Shown one piece after another: positions 20,701-28,832 of a stretch of 64,000 nucleotides of DNA (positions are counted from its first letter, which is position 1; each line of letters opens with the position of its first letter). The translations under genes were made by a program, and so were the position numbers. Below the pieces are notes generated by a model. It had not been told where the DNA came from. It ran no database searches and saw nothing but the letters and a program-made list of their open reading frames with translations. Source of the stretch: Chloroflexota bacterium (GTDB lineage Bacteria; Chloroflexota; Anaerolineae; 4572-78; J111); the NCBI GenBank assembly GCA_016860845.1, contig BOKF01000006.1:124001-188000 (forward strand), in the 5' to 3' direction.

Positions 20701-23700
20701 GGCTGCGTCTACCACTCGCAGCTTGTTCTCCAGCAGCCCTTCGTAAATCGCTCCCAGGTTGCGCACGCTGATGTAGGCGTAGTCCACCGGCTGGCCGGCG
20801 TCGCGCACCAGGATGTCTGCGGCGCGAGCCACGGCCCGGTCGCTGAGTTTGTGCTGGGTCAGAAATTGGTTTTCCGAGGTGGCCGGGTTGAACAGGCCGC
20901 CGTTGTAGCGGGGGATGCCCAGACTGGGGTCGCCCTGGTCAATCCGGCGGAAGAGGGCCAGCAGGGCGTCGTACTTGTCGGTGGCGTGGGTGGCCGTGCT
21001 GAGGGGCAGGCTGCGATCAAGCTGCTCGGCGGCCCAGCGGGCCAGTTCAGTCAGGCTTTTTTGACGATAGCCGGGGTTGGTTAATGGCAGCAGGTTGCGG
21101 GCCTCGGCATAGAGTAGAAAAAGCAGCTTGTAAAGCAGGCTCAGGCTGGCCTGATAAATCTGGCGCAGACTCTCCTCGGTCTCGGCCTGCTGGCCCATTT
21201 GCTGGTAGCGGTAGGTCACAAAGCCGCCGGCAATTTCGGGCATAACCTCGTCAAAAACCAGTTCCTTGAGCTTGTCGCTGATCTGGCGGGCGTAGGTGGC
21301 CGAGCCTTCGTGGACGCGCTGGACAAAGGATTTGCCCTGGGCGTCGGGGGTAAAAGCGGCGCGACGGAAGAAGAGCCAGAAGCGTTTGAACTGTTCGACG
21401 GCTTCCGCCGGGGTAGCCGTAAAAATATCGGCTAGATTGATCTCGTAAAACTCGCTGGCCGTGCTGCTGACCTCGCGGCTGTAAAGCCGCCAGACCTGCC
21501 CGTTGGTCAGTATCCCCCAGGAGACGCGGGTGCCAACCAGGTAGCTGACCATCTGATGGCTGGGGTTGGCCCCGACTTTCCAGGCGTCGCGGCCGCTGCT
21601 TTCTTTCTGGCTGAGCGGCCGGCCCCAATATTTGGCCTCGCCGATGACGAGGGTGCGGCTGTAAAACGCGTCATCGTGGCCCTGGTGGGGGTAGGCCGCA
21701 TCCCGGTCGGCGTCCGTAGCAAAGAGGGCATAGTCGGGCCGGGTAATCTGCCCCTTCTTGTTAGACTTGGCCTGGACAATGTAGGACCAGCCCAGAGCGG
21801 CCAGCACAGGCTTGACGAACTCCTCTTCGGTCTGAGCCTCGTTCCAGGCCGCGCCGTATTGGCTGGCCTTCTCCCACAACGCCTGAATCACGACAAAGAC
21901 CGGCTGGGGGTCTTCGCCCCACTCCGGGTGATCGGCCAGGCGGGTTTCCAGGTAATAGGGTGAAAAAAGAGTTTTTGTCTGCATTTCCTCTCGCTTGGAT
22001 GAAGCTAGGACTGATTTTGTCCAGGCTCGCTCAGTTGGGCCAATTTTCTGGGGGATCGAGGCCGGAGGAGAACCAGGCAGGGTAATTATTTTTACAGGTG
22101 GAGCCTCGACGGTTACGGGCGGCTCAGGCTCAAGCTCTGTTTCTGGGCCAGGCTCCTCAGAGGGTGGTGAGATCGGTGGGAGGGGCGGCTGGGTGGGGGA
22201 TGAGGGCGGAGTCACCTCTGGTGTTGGTTCGCTCGATAGGGTCGCCTCCACGGGAGACAGTTTCAGCCGTCCCTGTGTGTCCCAATTAATTACGCCACAA
22301 AACTCGGCAATCCGCAACAAGCCGGGCAGGCGATGCTCGGCCGTCACTTTGGTCATCTCGGGGCAGAAGTCGGCAAATTGGATGTACAGATCTCGCGGCT
22401 GAAGCGGCAATTTTAAGGAACGGAGATAGGTCAACAAGGCATGCAAGGAAGGTGAGTTTAGCAAGGTCCGACGCAGCAAATGGTAAAGTTCTACATCTTG
22501 TACCACAAGCTGACTTCTAATCTGCTGCACCGTAGCGCTGTCTTCGTCTTCAGAAAACTCGCCGAAGTTGAGCAGTCGGGGGTAGAATGTCGCGCCAGCC
22601 GGAGTAAGCTGGAGGGTTTTGCCGGTTTCTTCGGCCGGTTCAACGAGACCTAAGCCGACCATCGCATAAACCGTCCACTGATCCAGGTTATCAGGAGCGC
22701 GGGGGCCGCGCAGGGTCGTAGTGTAAGTCCCCTCTTTGATACGGCGAATGTAGTTGAGAACCCGACCTAACGGGCTAGGCCCGGCAAAGAGATATTTGAT
22801 TTCCAGCGTAGCCAGGTCCGCCCAGGTGAGCAATGGCTTATCGTCCTGCGGGGGGAGCGGCTCCGGTTTAATGGGTGGTTTGACCGGACCTTCCTTATCT
22901 CGAAAACTATAGCCCCGTTCTGGCTCGAAACGATAATAACCATCTCCCACGGGGACAAAGCAATTGCGCCGCAACTCGCGCTGGATGGCCTGCTGAGAGC
23001 CCATGCGGTAGCCGAAGAAGGTTGCTTCCCAGAGTTTTCGCCAGTGAACCGGTTCGCCAGGCTGGGCCAGTTTGGGGAAAACGTGGATCACCAAAATATC
23101 AAAGAAAGACAATCCTAACTTTGTTGCCTCATGCCAGAGAGCTTTTAGATCATTCAGGCGGGTTTCGGAGATGATATAGTCAGGGGCATGTTCGTACTGA
23201 ACTGGAATAACAACGGTTTCGATGCACAATTGGCCCTGTTCATCAATCTCAGCGAACTTGCAAGGTACCTCAACAGGCTGGGGCAGGAGTCTTGGGTAAA
23301 TATCATATTCGCTGTCATTGCGGCGATGAACATAGAGATAGCAGCCAGGCAGAATACCTTGACTGCCCAGAAAGTCACACAAGGTCTGGCCGCCAATAAC
23401 CACGCCCTGCCGATAATCAATTATTACCTCAAAGCGGCCTTCAATATTGTCGGGTCGCTGGTAAATGAACCAGGCCAGCTCGATTTCGTTGTGGCTGGGA
23501 GGGATCACCCGCCGCAGGCCAGCCTTTTTGAGCGGCAAAAATCCTTCGATCCAATGCTGGCCCAGGAGCTTGACTTTGACTTCGGGCCAGGCCACCCTTC
23601 GCCAATGATAGAGGTCTTGCCAGGGATCACCATTATCTGAACTTGTCACATCGGCCGCATCATTCTCTTCCAATGACCGAATCAGAACTTGTTCCTCTTC

Positions 23701-24597
23701 AAGTTGGACGCCGACTTCAATCTCAGTTGCCACTTCAGCTCGCACTCGGGATTGGATACGCGGCACCAGGGGCTGGCGGCGGATGCGGTAATCAGGCAGA
23801 TGCTCCGTCAAAACCCAACCACCGGCGCGTTGATAACAAAAGTCGCTGTGCCGGGCTAGAGCGCAACTGAGGCTGAAAGTAGCCAGTTGCAGTTGTGCGC
23901 TATCTGCTGCGGAGACTACCCACAACAATTGAGCCAGGTCTGCGGCAGGCGTAGGGACAAGCCTACTCACCTGAATGCCCTGCTCGCGCAGTAGTTCCCG
24001 GACCATAGAGATATCATTGTCAACAGCGGTGTAAGGCAATTTTTCGGCCAGCCACCACTCATCGTCAAAGCTTACCAGACGGTTATCCGCCTGAAGCGCC
24101 TGAGTAACCAGGTGATGCAAGTGGAGACCAGTATCACTCTGCAAGAGTTCGCGAGCTTGCTCTTCAAGCTCCACCTCGTCTAGGTTGGAAGAAGGTATCT
24201 CCTCGGATATCGCCGGAGCAAGGCCGGCTGCTAGACGCGGCAGATGCGCCTCTGCAAAAGCAATAATTTGAAATTGACCTTGAGTAGGGTTTTGACCCAG
24301 GCTAATTCGCGCCACGCGGGCGACCTGCCCATCGGGGAGCTGGACGGATTGGCCAACAGTGTAGGTCAACTTCGGGTCGTAAGGGACAGGTTTGGGACCC
24401 ATCGCCCCGTGACTCCGAAGGTGCATCTTGGCAAACGCCACAACCAGCTTACCCAATGGCACCGGCTCAGTGGCATGGGTCAGGAGGTCTAATAAGGGTT
24501 CTAGAGCGACATCGGCAACAGTGAGGTCGCGCCAATTGAGATTCATCAGCGATATCTCGGTGAGTCTATACGGATTGGTAGTTGAATATGCTGTCAC
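17755..24597 (-). CDS. type IIG restriction-modification enzyme with long N-terminal extension
   Basis: The 2,280-residue protein is about twice the usual type IIG length. The first ~900 residues hold winged-helix/beta-barrel modules, one similar to the 320-residue operon protein, and a Pro-rich linker near 830-870. A PD-(D/E)xK nuclease follows (RPDYALF, then VIGEAKYW near 985). The Eco57I-type adenine methyltransferase has motif I DPAMGSGHFL near 1,392 and catalytic NPPY near 1,674; the C-terminal ~500 residues would be the target-recognition region. It should methylate adenine in its site and cut unmodified DNA. The listed start is GTG; a GGGAGG lies 20 bases upstream, so an ATG at 24,546 is an alternative. 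It is the first gene of the minus-strand string and follows a structured leader. Confidence 0.88.
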   Translation of the reverse strand: MTAYSTTNPYRLTEISLMNLNWRDLTVADVALEPLLDLLTHATEPVPLGKLVVAFAKMHLRSHGAMGPKPVPYDPKLTYTVGQSVQLPDGQVARVARISLGQNPTQGQFQIIAFAEAHLPRLAAGLAPAISEEIPSSNLDEVELEEQARELLQSDTGLHLHHLVTQALQADNRLVSFDDEWWLAEKLPYTAVDNDISMVRELLREQGIQVSRLVPTPAADLAQLLWVVSAADSAQLQLATFSLSCALARHSDFCYQRAGGWVLTEHLPDYRIRRQPLVPRIQSRVRAEVATEIEVGVQLEEEQVLIRSLEENDAADVTSSDNGDPWQDLYHWRRVAWPEVKVKLLGQHWIEGFLPLKKAGLRRVIPPSHNEIELAWFIYQRPDNIEGRFEVIIDYRQGVVIGGQTLCDFLGSQGILPGCYLYVHRRNDSEYDIYPRLLPQPVEVPCKFAEIDEQGQLCIETVVIPVQYEHAPDYIISETRLNDLKALWHEATKLGLSFFDILVIHVFPKLAQPGEPVHWRKLWEATFFGYRMGSQQAIQRELRRNCFVPVGDGYYRFEPERGYSFRDKEGPVKPPIKPEPLPPQDDKPLLTWADLATLEIKYLFAGPSPLGRVLNYIRRIKEGTYTTTLRGPRAPDNLDQWTVYAMVGLGLVEPAEETGKTLQLTPAGATFYPRLLNFGEFSEDEDSATVQQIRSQLVVQDVELYHLLRRTLLNSPSLHALLTYLRSLKLPLQPRDLYIQFADFCPEMTKVTAEHRLPGLLRIAEFCGVINWDTQGRLKLSPVEATLSSEPTPEVTPPSSPTQPPLPPISPPSEEPGPETELEPEPPVTVEAPPVKIITLPGSPPASIPQKIGPTERAWTKSVLASSKREEMQTKTLFSPYYLETRLADHPEWGEDPQPVFVVIQALWEKASQYGAAWNEAQTEEEFVKPVLAALGWSYIVQAKSNKKGQITRPDYALFATDADRDAAYPHQGHDDAFYSRTLVIGEAKYWGRPLSQKESSGRDAWKVGANPSHQMVSYLVGTRVSWGILTNGQVWRLYSREVSSTASEFYEINLADIFTATPAEAVEQFKRFWLFFRRAAFTPDAQGKSFVQRVHEGSATYARQISDKLKELVFDEVMPEIAGGFVTYRYQQMGQQAETEESLRQIYQASLSLLYKLLFLLYAEARNLLPLTNPGYRQKSLTELARWAAEQLDRSLPLSTATHATDKYDALLALFRRIDQGDPSLGIPRYNGGLFNPATSENQFLTQHKLSDRAVARAADILVRDAGQPVDYAYISVRNLGAIYEGLLENKLRVVDAAGGQVELINDKGERKASGSYYTPDYIVEYIVQHTLEPILAERDGQFQAAMDRCGDLRRQLAHTADPSANRLLRGQLEQAERDAREAFLGIKTLDPAMGSGHFLVNAVDHLTDGIIQRLQTYHDAQPDVPWEWNPIQQLIERVRQDILAEMERQGIGVDPARLDDTALLTRLVMKRCIYGVDLNPMAVELAKLSLWLHSFTVGAPLSFLDHHLRWGNSLIGSDVRTVEQAIKQHERGQAVQFGLFAGPFAGLLDLTSLMTEVAEQSDATLADVHHSAEVFDQFQKELTPYKQVLDLWVSQYFGNKEANNFLTLYGADVLPALRGQQQVADTYQVAIRQSRDLWHDKRFFHWDLEFPEIFVDLRRRDWAENPGFDAVVGNPPYVRVQTMQQADPAAVHYFSQTYNSASGSYDIYMLMAERSQFLINSNGMSGLILPNKFMTATYGEPFRKIIASRKSLHTLIDFTYGQVFEQATTYTCLLFLSGTKRETASYLALEDPTQIVSGDLSFIDIFLENLTNEPWTFTTPAVSKILGKVSQVSNKLQEVSARLFQGIRTSANEVYVLEDAIAIGDLIEGFSASLNKRVRVEKELCINFVGGDQIGHYEVLPGTKIVLIPYEIVEDGARLIPLDELRFRYPETYSYFAANENALKLRERSKLAGTNEWHGFIYPKNLEVIREPKILSRDIVSRATYALDGDGSIAFVTGYGITLSAQFPYSMNYVLAILNSNFGDFALKQLNTFMRGGYVRIFSQYLEPLPIRTIFFTTPPDERTRLAAEAQRLAETFIAGHQPLNQAAYTGSPVSAFIAARLAVAPNEQTDVVHDLLAHLAGQMIELNKQKQGHLSGFRLDLAGYLNEKQLGKLNRLYTPKKPPAPEVKNYPQKLAEYQTAIKLAQAQLQGLAGETLDLDDFWRLNQAQWMWLLRQNLGQVDNMSNLVAVYQNYHHPLAPLMRRLQRTDWLIDQIVYQLYGLTEEEIAVMEGNKGPDT

Positions 24598-24629
24598 CGG
24601 GCGAACTGCGTCGCTGTTTCCTCCCTAAA

Positions 24630-24764
24630 CAACAAACGCCGCCCATTTGACCGGGCGGCGTAGATATGCTAATATTCCAGCCTCAATTAAGGTGCGACCG
24701 GGTCCACCCGCCTGGTCCAAACGTCTACAGAAACCTCCTCGCTTCCCTCGGGGAGGTTTTCATT
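24630..24764 (-). ncRNA. structured leader or small RNA, copy 1
   Basis: Read on the minus strand, the transcript would begin with a hairpin with an 8-bp stem (AAACCTCC/GGAGGTTT, at 24,731-24,759). It continues through about 70 bases and ends in a second 8-bp hairpin (CGCCGCCC/GGGCGGCG, 24,637-24,660) whose loop reads GGTCAAAT. A T-rich but interrupted tract follows, then GGGAGG and the type IIG gene. It could be an attenuator-like 5' leader or a separate small RNA. Two more copies with the same plan lie at 29,726 and 49,117. Confidence 0.6.
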
Positions 24765-24770
24765 TCGTTT

Positions 24771-24800
24771 AGTATATCACATAACATAACCCCCGGTCAA
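24771..24800 (-). promoter_or_regulatory. promoter upstream of the type IIG operon
   Basis: On the minus strand TTGACC and TATACT are separated by 18 bases. The start point would fall near 24,764, just before a stable hairpin. The promoter is oriented toward the type IIG gene and is the first of three similar TATACT promoters in the window that precede the same leader architecture. Confidence 0.65.
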
Positions 24801-25024
24801 TGACCTATCACACCCAGTATAGCACAAAAATCGGCTCGTAACATTCCAATTTAATTCGGAAAAATTCGGATTGCAATATTTCGCGGGAGCATGACAGGCT
24901 GACGGCTCACCCTTCAAGCTTCGCGCCCCATCTGTGCTTTTAAGATGCGCAGCACAGGGATGGTTTCACTGTTGTCGTAAGATTTCAGCCTTTTGGATCA
25001 TCTGGCAGGATATCAAACAATTAT
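24801..25024. other. spacer between the type IIG and CBASS units, weak hairpin
   Basis: No coding region is visible. An imperfect hairpin (CTGTGCT/AGCACAG) around 24,935-24,960 lies just past the stop of the Cap4 gene and could mark its transcript end, but it has no U-tract. A short direct repeat of TTCGGA occurs near 24,855-24,870. Confidence 0.4.
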
Positions 25025-26689
25025 TCATTCAAGGGTAAACGCAAATCGATAAGTTGGATTATCAAACCAATAGAGGTGTATTCGCCCACATGCCTGAAGC
25101 CTCTGTCCAATTAAAACGGCGAGGGCTGAAGGGATACGAGCAAACAGGTGAATATCTGTCACCCCTGCTGCATTTAAGTGCCTAATAAGCTGTCCGACTT
25201 GTTTGGCATAAGACACTGCGTGACCTTCATCAATGTTGATAATATGCTTCCCATCATCACCTAGATACAGTTGTAGCCATGCATCTGCGACCAATCCAGA
25301 CTCTTTCACAAAAGCCTCAACCGACTTGTGGATATCCACATATGAGGTTAGCTCAACGATGGCCGAATGACTGCTACCTGTCGGCTGTTTGACCCATTTT
25401 GGAAGATATGTAACCTCAGCCGCATCCCCATCGGATAACCAAAACTGCTGCTTGAAATCACTGACACCCGTTTTGCGCGCCCAAACGCCAACCCGAGCCA
25501 CTCTAAGGTTAAAGAAAAAACCCAAAGCAAAAGCAGCGGGTAAGGGAAGTTGGCTATTAATCTGCACTCTGACTCTGTCGCTTAGACTTGCAATCTGGCT
25601 CCGAACACTCTTGAGTGCCGGAATAAAATGGTCTTCCCATTCTTGTGGGGTTGGAAAGTGGTCTATGCCTAATTTCGCCCGCCAATCTAAATCTAATAAA
25701 GCGGAACTGGGCCTGGTTTCTAGGGTTCGGGCTGAAATCTCTAATGTGGTTAAGCTGCCGCGCCTGGTATGACCATAAGCAAAGATTGACTTGAAAATCC
25801 GATCTGAAATCTCGTTTATGGATAAATCGTTTGAGAAAAGTTGAACTCTCGAAGAGTCGCCATTGAGTAACTCAAAAGTTTCCAGAAACTGCTTGACCAG
25901 ATGGGGCGGCAATACTACAAAAATTGGGCAGGCTAGTTCAATGTGCTGTTCGTGAGTGCGCAAAGCGGTGACAAATTTCAGGAGAGTTGAGTCAGTTGAC
26001 TCAGAAAGAGGCAGGTTATAATAACTTACCAGGCCGTCTGGTAGAACTTCACTCAGGTGAAGTGAGGAGCCTGCTGCTGCATCTTGCTTTAAGATACGTA
26101 TACCCCTAAACCGGAGCCGTTCTTCCAGTGGAGTGTTTGCGCTTGAAGAAACTGGCTTAAGGCTGATGAGTTGCAAGGGGGTGTCTACTAATCTTTCGAC
26201 GGCGGGAAGGGTGGTAAGATTAGCAAAATAATCGCTGTAATACTTTACGATTAACTTGGGATAGGTGGCAAGCCTCTCCGTAATATTATCCCAAAACCAG
26301 ATGGCAACCCTAAAACCATTGTGGCGACTCTCTCGATCATTTATCTCATCAACGATAAGTTGGACGGCTGAGTCGCGGGGTGTATTGGTAACGATGAGTA
26401 AAGTATCCAGAGGGTGCGGAAACTGTTTGGCCTCACCAACCTCTGCTTCGATTTCCTTCTGGGTAAGACTTTCATCTGTCGTTCGTAATTTGCATTGGGC
26501 GGCCCGATATTTTCCACCCAAGCCAACCGGCCGCCCATACACATCCACGCCGTATTGCTTTTGCCCTTTGCGTCCAAATTTCTCGATATGAGGGTCACCC
26601 CATTCCAGGGCACAAATATCCCGCACCAACGACTCAAACATGTCTGGGTTGGTCAAGCGGGCGAAATTTGTGTCTAACCGTGTTGGCAT
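25025..26689 (-). CDS. cap4: Cap4-type CBASS effector: nuclease fused to SAVED domain
   Basis: The 554-residue protein has an N-terminal restriction-like nuclease domain with GRKGQKQYGVDVYG (Asp49) and AAQCKLR (Gln65, Lys67), the Mrr/Cap4 form of PD-(D/E)xK. The last ~220 residues form a SAVED domain, the sensor for cyclic oligonucleotides (IDEGHAVSYAKQVGQLIRHL, then DIHLFARIPSALAVLIGQRL). In Cap4, ligand binding by SAVED triggers oligomerisation and indiscriminate DNA cutting, which stops phage by killing the cell. It is the last gene of a three-gene operon with the E2-like protein and the CD-NTase, 47 bases after the former. An alternative would be a non-CBASS SAVED nuclease, but the operon argues strongly for CBASS. 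Confidence 0.9.
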   Translation of the reverse strand: MPTRLDTNFARLTNPDMFESLVRDICALEWGDPHIEKFGRKGQKQYGVDVYGRPVGLGGKYRAAQCKLRTTDESLTQKEIEAEVGEAKQFPHPLDTLLIVTNTPRDSAVQLIVDEINDRESRHNGFRVAIWFWDNITERLATYPKLIVKYYSDYFANLTTLPAVERLVDTPLQLISLKPVSSSANTPLEERLRFRGIRILKQDAAAGSSLHLSEVLPDGLVSYYNLPLSESTDSTLLKFVTALRTHEQHIELACPIFVVLPPHLVKQFLETFELLNGDSSRVQLFSNDLSINEISDRIFKSIFAYGHTRRGSLTTLEISARTLETRPSSALLDLDWRAKLGIDHFPTPQEWEDHFIPALKSVRSQIASLSDRVRVQINSQLPLPAAFALGFFFNLRVARVGVWARKTGVSDFKQQFWLSDGDAAEVTYLPKWVKQPTGSSHSAIVELTSYVDIHKSVEAFVKESGLVADAWLQLYLGDDGKHIINIDEGHAVSYAKQVGQLIRHLNAAGVTDIHLFARIPSALAVLIGQRLQACGRIHLYWFDNPTYRFAFTLE

Positions 26690-26736
26690 GGCTCTTGGTA
26701 CAAGATTAGGTTGGAACCACTATATCTAACCTTATA

Positions 26737-27177
26737 CTACCTCAACTTGCTGACCTCTGGAAATTGATCGTGTGAGGATGGACCGAGCCACTTGCCGGTA
26801 TCAAGCCACAGTTCATAGTAGTAAAGCCATGATGCTGTCCAGGGGACAATGGTTTCAGCAATGAGTTGATCTGGTCGCCACCACCATTCTTTGGGCCAGT
26901 AGAGGCATAAACTTCCATCCCTATATAGATGAGGTGCGCCGGGCACTAAAGGAGGCCACATCACCCTCACGTCTGGTGGCTTGCCATGCCTATATTCAAT
27001 TTTGATCCGATAGGCAGGCGAGGTTGGCCGAGGTTGCAGGGTACCAATCCATAGCCCTCGCCCATTCTGCCGGCGGTAGGTAAAATTCGGAAAGCGGTGC
27101 TGGATATGGAGTCCCTGTACGCCGAAATCAACAGCGCGTGGGCGGATAAAGTTTCGCCTACCCTTATTCCTGCCCAT
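26737..27177 (-). CDS. E2-like conjugation protein of a short type II CBASS
   Basis: The 146-residue protein carries the prokaryotic E2 signature: HLYRDGSLCLYWPKEWWW with candidate catalytic Cys91, followed by ETIVPWTASWLYYYELWL and TGKWLG. In short type II CBASS operons such a stand-alone E2-like protein replaces the E1-E2 fusion Cap2 and is thought to act on the C-terminus of the CD-NTase. The ATG lies inside the end of the CD-NTase gene (14-base overlap), indicating coupled translation. No E1 or JAB gene accompanies it here. Confidence 0.87.
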   Translation of the reverse strand: MGRNKGRRNFIRPRAVDFGVQGLHIQHRFPNFTYRRQNGRGLWIGTLQPRPTSPAYRIKIEYRHGKPPDVRVMWPPLVPGAPHLYRDGSLCLYWPKEWWWRPDQLIAETIVPWTASWLYYYELWLDTGKWLGPSSHDQFPEVSKLR

Positions 27178-28243
27178 GAAAGGTGGTTTGCCTGGTCGGA
27201 GTATAAATGCCGGATTGCGGTTGAGTTAGGGTAATCAAGCCTGATCCGGTGACAAAGGCTTTGCCGGGCATGCCTGCTCCAGCCAAATTAGCCGCAGCTT
27301 CTTCAACCTCTGCCGGAAAATATTCCTCCCCGAATATTTTCTGCCACCAACTTATCGCCGTTTCCCGGTCTGTACTTTCCAAAGCCTTGGTGGCCCAGCG
27401 GCATCCCTCGTCGAGCCGCCGCATAAAGGTCTCAAAGTGGGTCCGGCTCCAATTCCAGGAAATGTTATGGCCCAGTAGTGGATCAGCAATGTTGGGAGTT
27501 GCTGTGTCACTGGTATAAAGTAGATGGTCATACTGAAGATAAATGGCCTCAAGGAGATCGCGGAAGAGCACGGCCAACGGCTGTGACATATCCAGCCCGT
27601 CTGTTTTGCATATGTGGTGAATCAGAAGGGCGCCAAGCCAATAACTCTTGGGCTTTCGAGATTTCATCTGGTAATTACGAAAATGCTTTAACAATTTGCC
27701 CAGCGGCCTGACCTTATCACCGTTGGCGTCATTCAACTGCTGGATGAGCTTGATGAATCCGACCGGATGTGATTTAATCCACTCGTTAAAACCTCGATCT
27801 GGCACGTAAATTGCTTCTTCAAAGCCATTGGGCGCAATGCAGGGTACAATATCCAGGTGAAAATCACGCCCTATGAAGTATATATGTACGGAGCGCCGCG
27901 CTCGCTCGATGTCAATGCCGGCCCAGCCCTCGTAACCCAAAGCGTCCGGCAGATCATCGAGTGCTCGTTTCAGGTCTCGGATCAGTTGTTTGGCCTCAGG
28001 CTCATTCGCTTCTGGATCACCCGGTACTCTGACCAAAAAGTCAACATCCTTAACATCGCCGACTGATAAATCCTGGGCATAAGAGCCAACTAAGCGAGAG
28101 TGGGGCGCTATCGTGGCGAAATCACTGTGCTCTTCAAGGTAAGCACGAACCAAAGGTGGCAGCTCCGTTGCTGCTTTAAGTCGCTCTTCAGGTGGACGTA
28201 TTTTTTTTAGTAATTCCCCGAAGTGGGTACCCAACGTGAACAT
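27164..28243 (-). CDS. CD-NTase of a CBASS system
   Basis: The 359-residue protein is a nucleotidyltransferase of the cGAS/DncV-like class. It has GSYAQDLSVGDVKDVDFLV (Gly53-Ser54, metal-binding Asp66 and Asp68) and the third acidic residue in FHLDIVPCI (Asp131). On infection such enzymes make a cyclic di- or trinucleotide that activates the effector, here the SAVED nuclease encoded downstream. The C-terminal tail (TRQTTFHGQE) is long and flexible, as expected for a target of the neighbouring E2-like protein. It is the first gene of the operon, behind a good promoter, and divergent from an XRE regulator. The nucleotide made cannot be told from the sequence. Confidence 0.92.
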   Translation of the reverse strand: MFTLGTHFGELLKKIRPPEERLKAATELPPLVRAYLEEHSDFATIAPHSRLVGSYAQDLSVGDVKDVDFLVRVPGDPEANEPEAKQLIRDLKRALDDLPDALGYEGWAGIDIERARRSVHIYFIGRDFHLDIVPCIAPNGFEEAIYVPDRGFNEWIKSHPVGFIKLIQQLNDANGDKVRPLGKLLKHFRNYQMKSRKPKSYWLGALLIHHICKTDGLDMSQPLAVLFRDLLEAIYLQYDHLLYTSDTATPNIADPLLGHNISWNWSRTHFETFMRRLDEGCRWATKALESTDRETAISWWQKIFGEEYFPAEVEEAAANLAGAGMPGKAFVTGSGLITLTQPQSGIYTPTRQTTFHGQE

Positions 28244-28338
28244 TTGTAACTCCTTCTCAAAAGTATATTGGCTGAAATTCCCCAGTGGTCAACTTGAAAC
28301 TTGCCGTTCCGTTGCACAAGTTGTACACTGTTTGAAGG

Positions 28339-28367
28339 ATTATACGCATTAAAGCGTAGATGTCCAA
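28339..28367 (-). promoter_or_regulatory. CBASS operon promoter
   Basis: On the minus strand TTGGAC and TATAAT are separated by 17 bases, close to the housekeeping consensus. Transcription would start near 28,332, giving a ~90-base leader before the CD-NTase ATG. The divergent XRE gene begins 49 bases beyond the -35 box, so its product may control this promoter. Confidence 0.75.
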
Positions 28368-28378
28368 TTTACTATTCA

Positions 28379-28398
28379 CTGTTGCAATGATGAAACAG
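28379..28398. promoter_or_regulatory. candidate operator for the XRE regulator
   Basis: An inverted repeat CTGTT-N10-AACAG lies between the CBASS promoter and the XRE start codon. A related partial palindrome TTGCACAAGTTGTACAC is present at about 28,312-28,328. Both fit the short dyads bound by XRE repressors, but no experiment or second site confirms it. Confidence 0.4.
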
Positions 28399-28415
28399 TT
28401 TTAGAGGAGGAAATA

Positions 28416-28823
28416 ATGAGTAGCTACTTGGCTGTAGATAGGCTCGCAGCTTTAGTAAAAGCAAAGCGAGGTGATAAAGGTTTAAGAAAAACTGCTAAAG
28501 AGATTGGAGAGATTAGTCCCTCAACTTTATCACGGATAGAACAGGGCAAAATGCCTGATTTGGATACTTTTATCCGTCTATGCAATTGGCTAGGAGTAGC
28601 CCCTAACCAGTTTTTTGAAGGCAGCAGGAACCAAGAGTTATCACCAGATCAATCTAATATTCCCCCAATTGCGCCAGGTATGAGTACACCGGAAATCGTT
28701 GAAGTCCACCTTCGCGCTGATAAAGAACTTGACCCAGAGACGGCTGAGGCTCTCGCTAATATGGTAAAGGCAGCCTATCAGGCTATAAAAGCGGGCAAGC
28801 TGGGACGCAAACGTCAGGAGTAA
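28416..28823 (+). CDS. XRE-family transcriptional regulator
   Basis: The 135-residue protein has a cro/C1-type helix-turn-helix in residues ~10-65 (LRKTAKEIGEISPSTLSRIE, then LCNWLGVAPNQFF). The start has a strong GGAGG nine bases upstream. It is followed after nine bases by an ImmA/IrrE-type protease gene; in such pairs the protease inactivates the repressor on a stress signal. It is divergent from the CBASS operon, so it may repress CBASS until a signal arrives. The C-terminal ~50 residues are acidic and helical, plausibly the site recognised by the protease. Confidence 0.85.
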   Translation: MSSYLAVDRLAALVKAKRGDKGLRKTAKEIGEISPSTLSRIEQGKMPDLDTFIRLCNWLGVAPNQFFEGSRNQELSPDQSNIPPIAPGMSTPEIVEVHLRADKELDPETAEALANMVKAAYQAIKAGKLGRKRQE

Positions 28824-28832
28824 GCTTAACCT

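Noticed and set aside
19516..21084. 522-residue plus-strand ORF opposite the type IIG gene
   Set aside because: Its composition (many Val, Gly, Gln, His) is that of an antisense frame to a GC-rich gene, and the minus strand there encodes the methyltransferase and nuclease linker regions.
11596..24597. Possible BREX system because of a large methyltransferase and a giant ATPase
   Set aside because: No PglZ-type phosphatase, BrxA or BrxB is present, the methyltransferase carries its own nuclease domain as in type IIG enzymes, and the other genes do not match BREX components.
24660..24730. Part of leader copy 1 (GGGTGGACCCGG) resembles a T-box
   Set aside because: The bases are not conserved in the other two copies, and the downstream genes have nothing to do with amino acids or tRNA charging.
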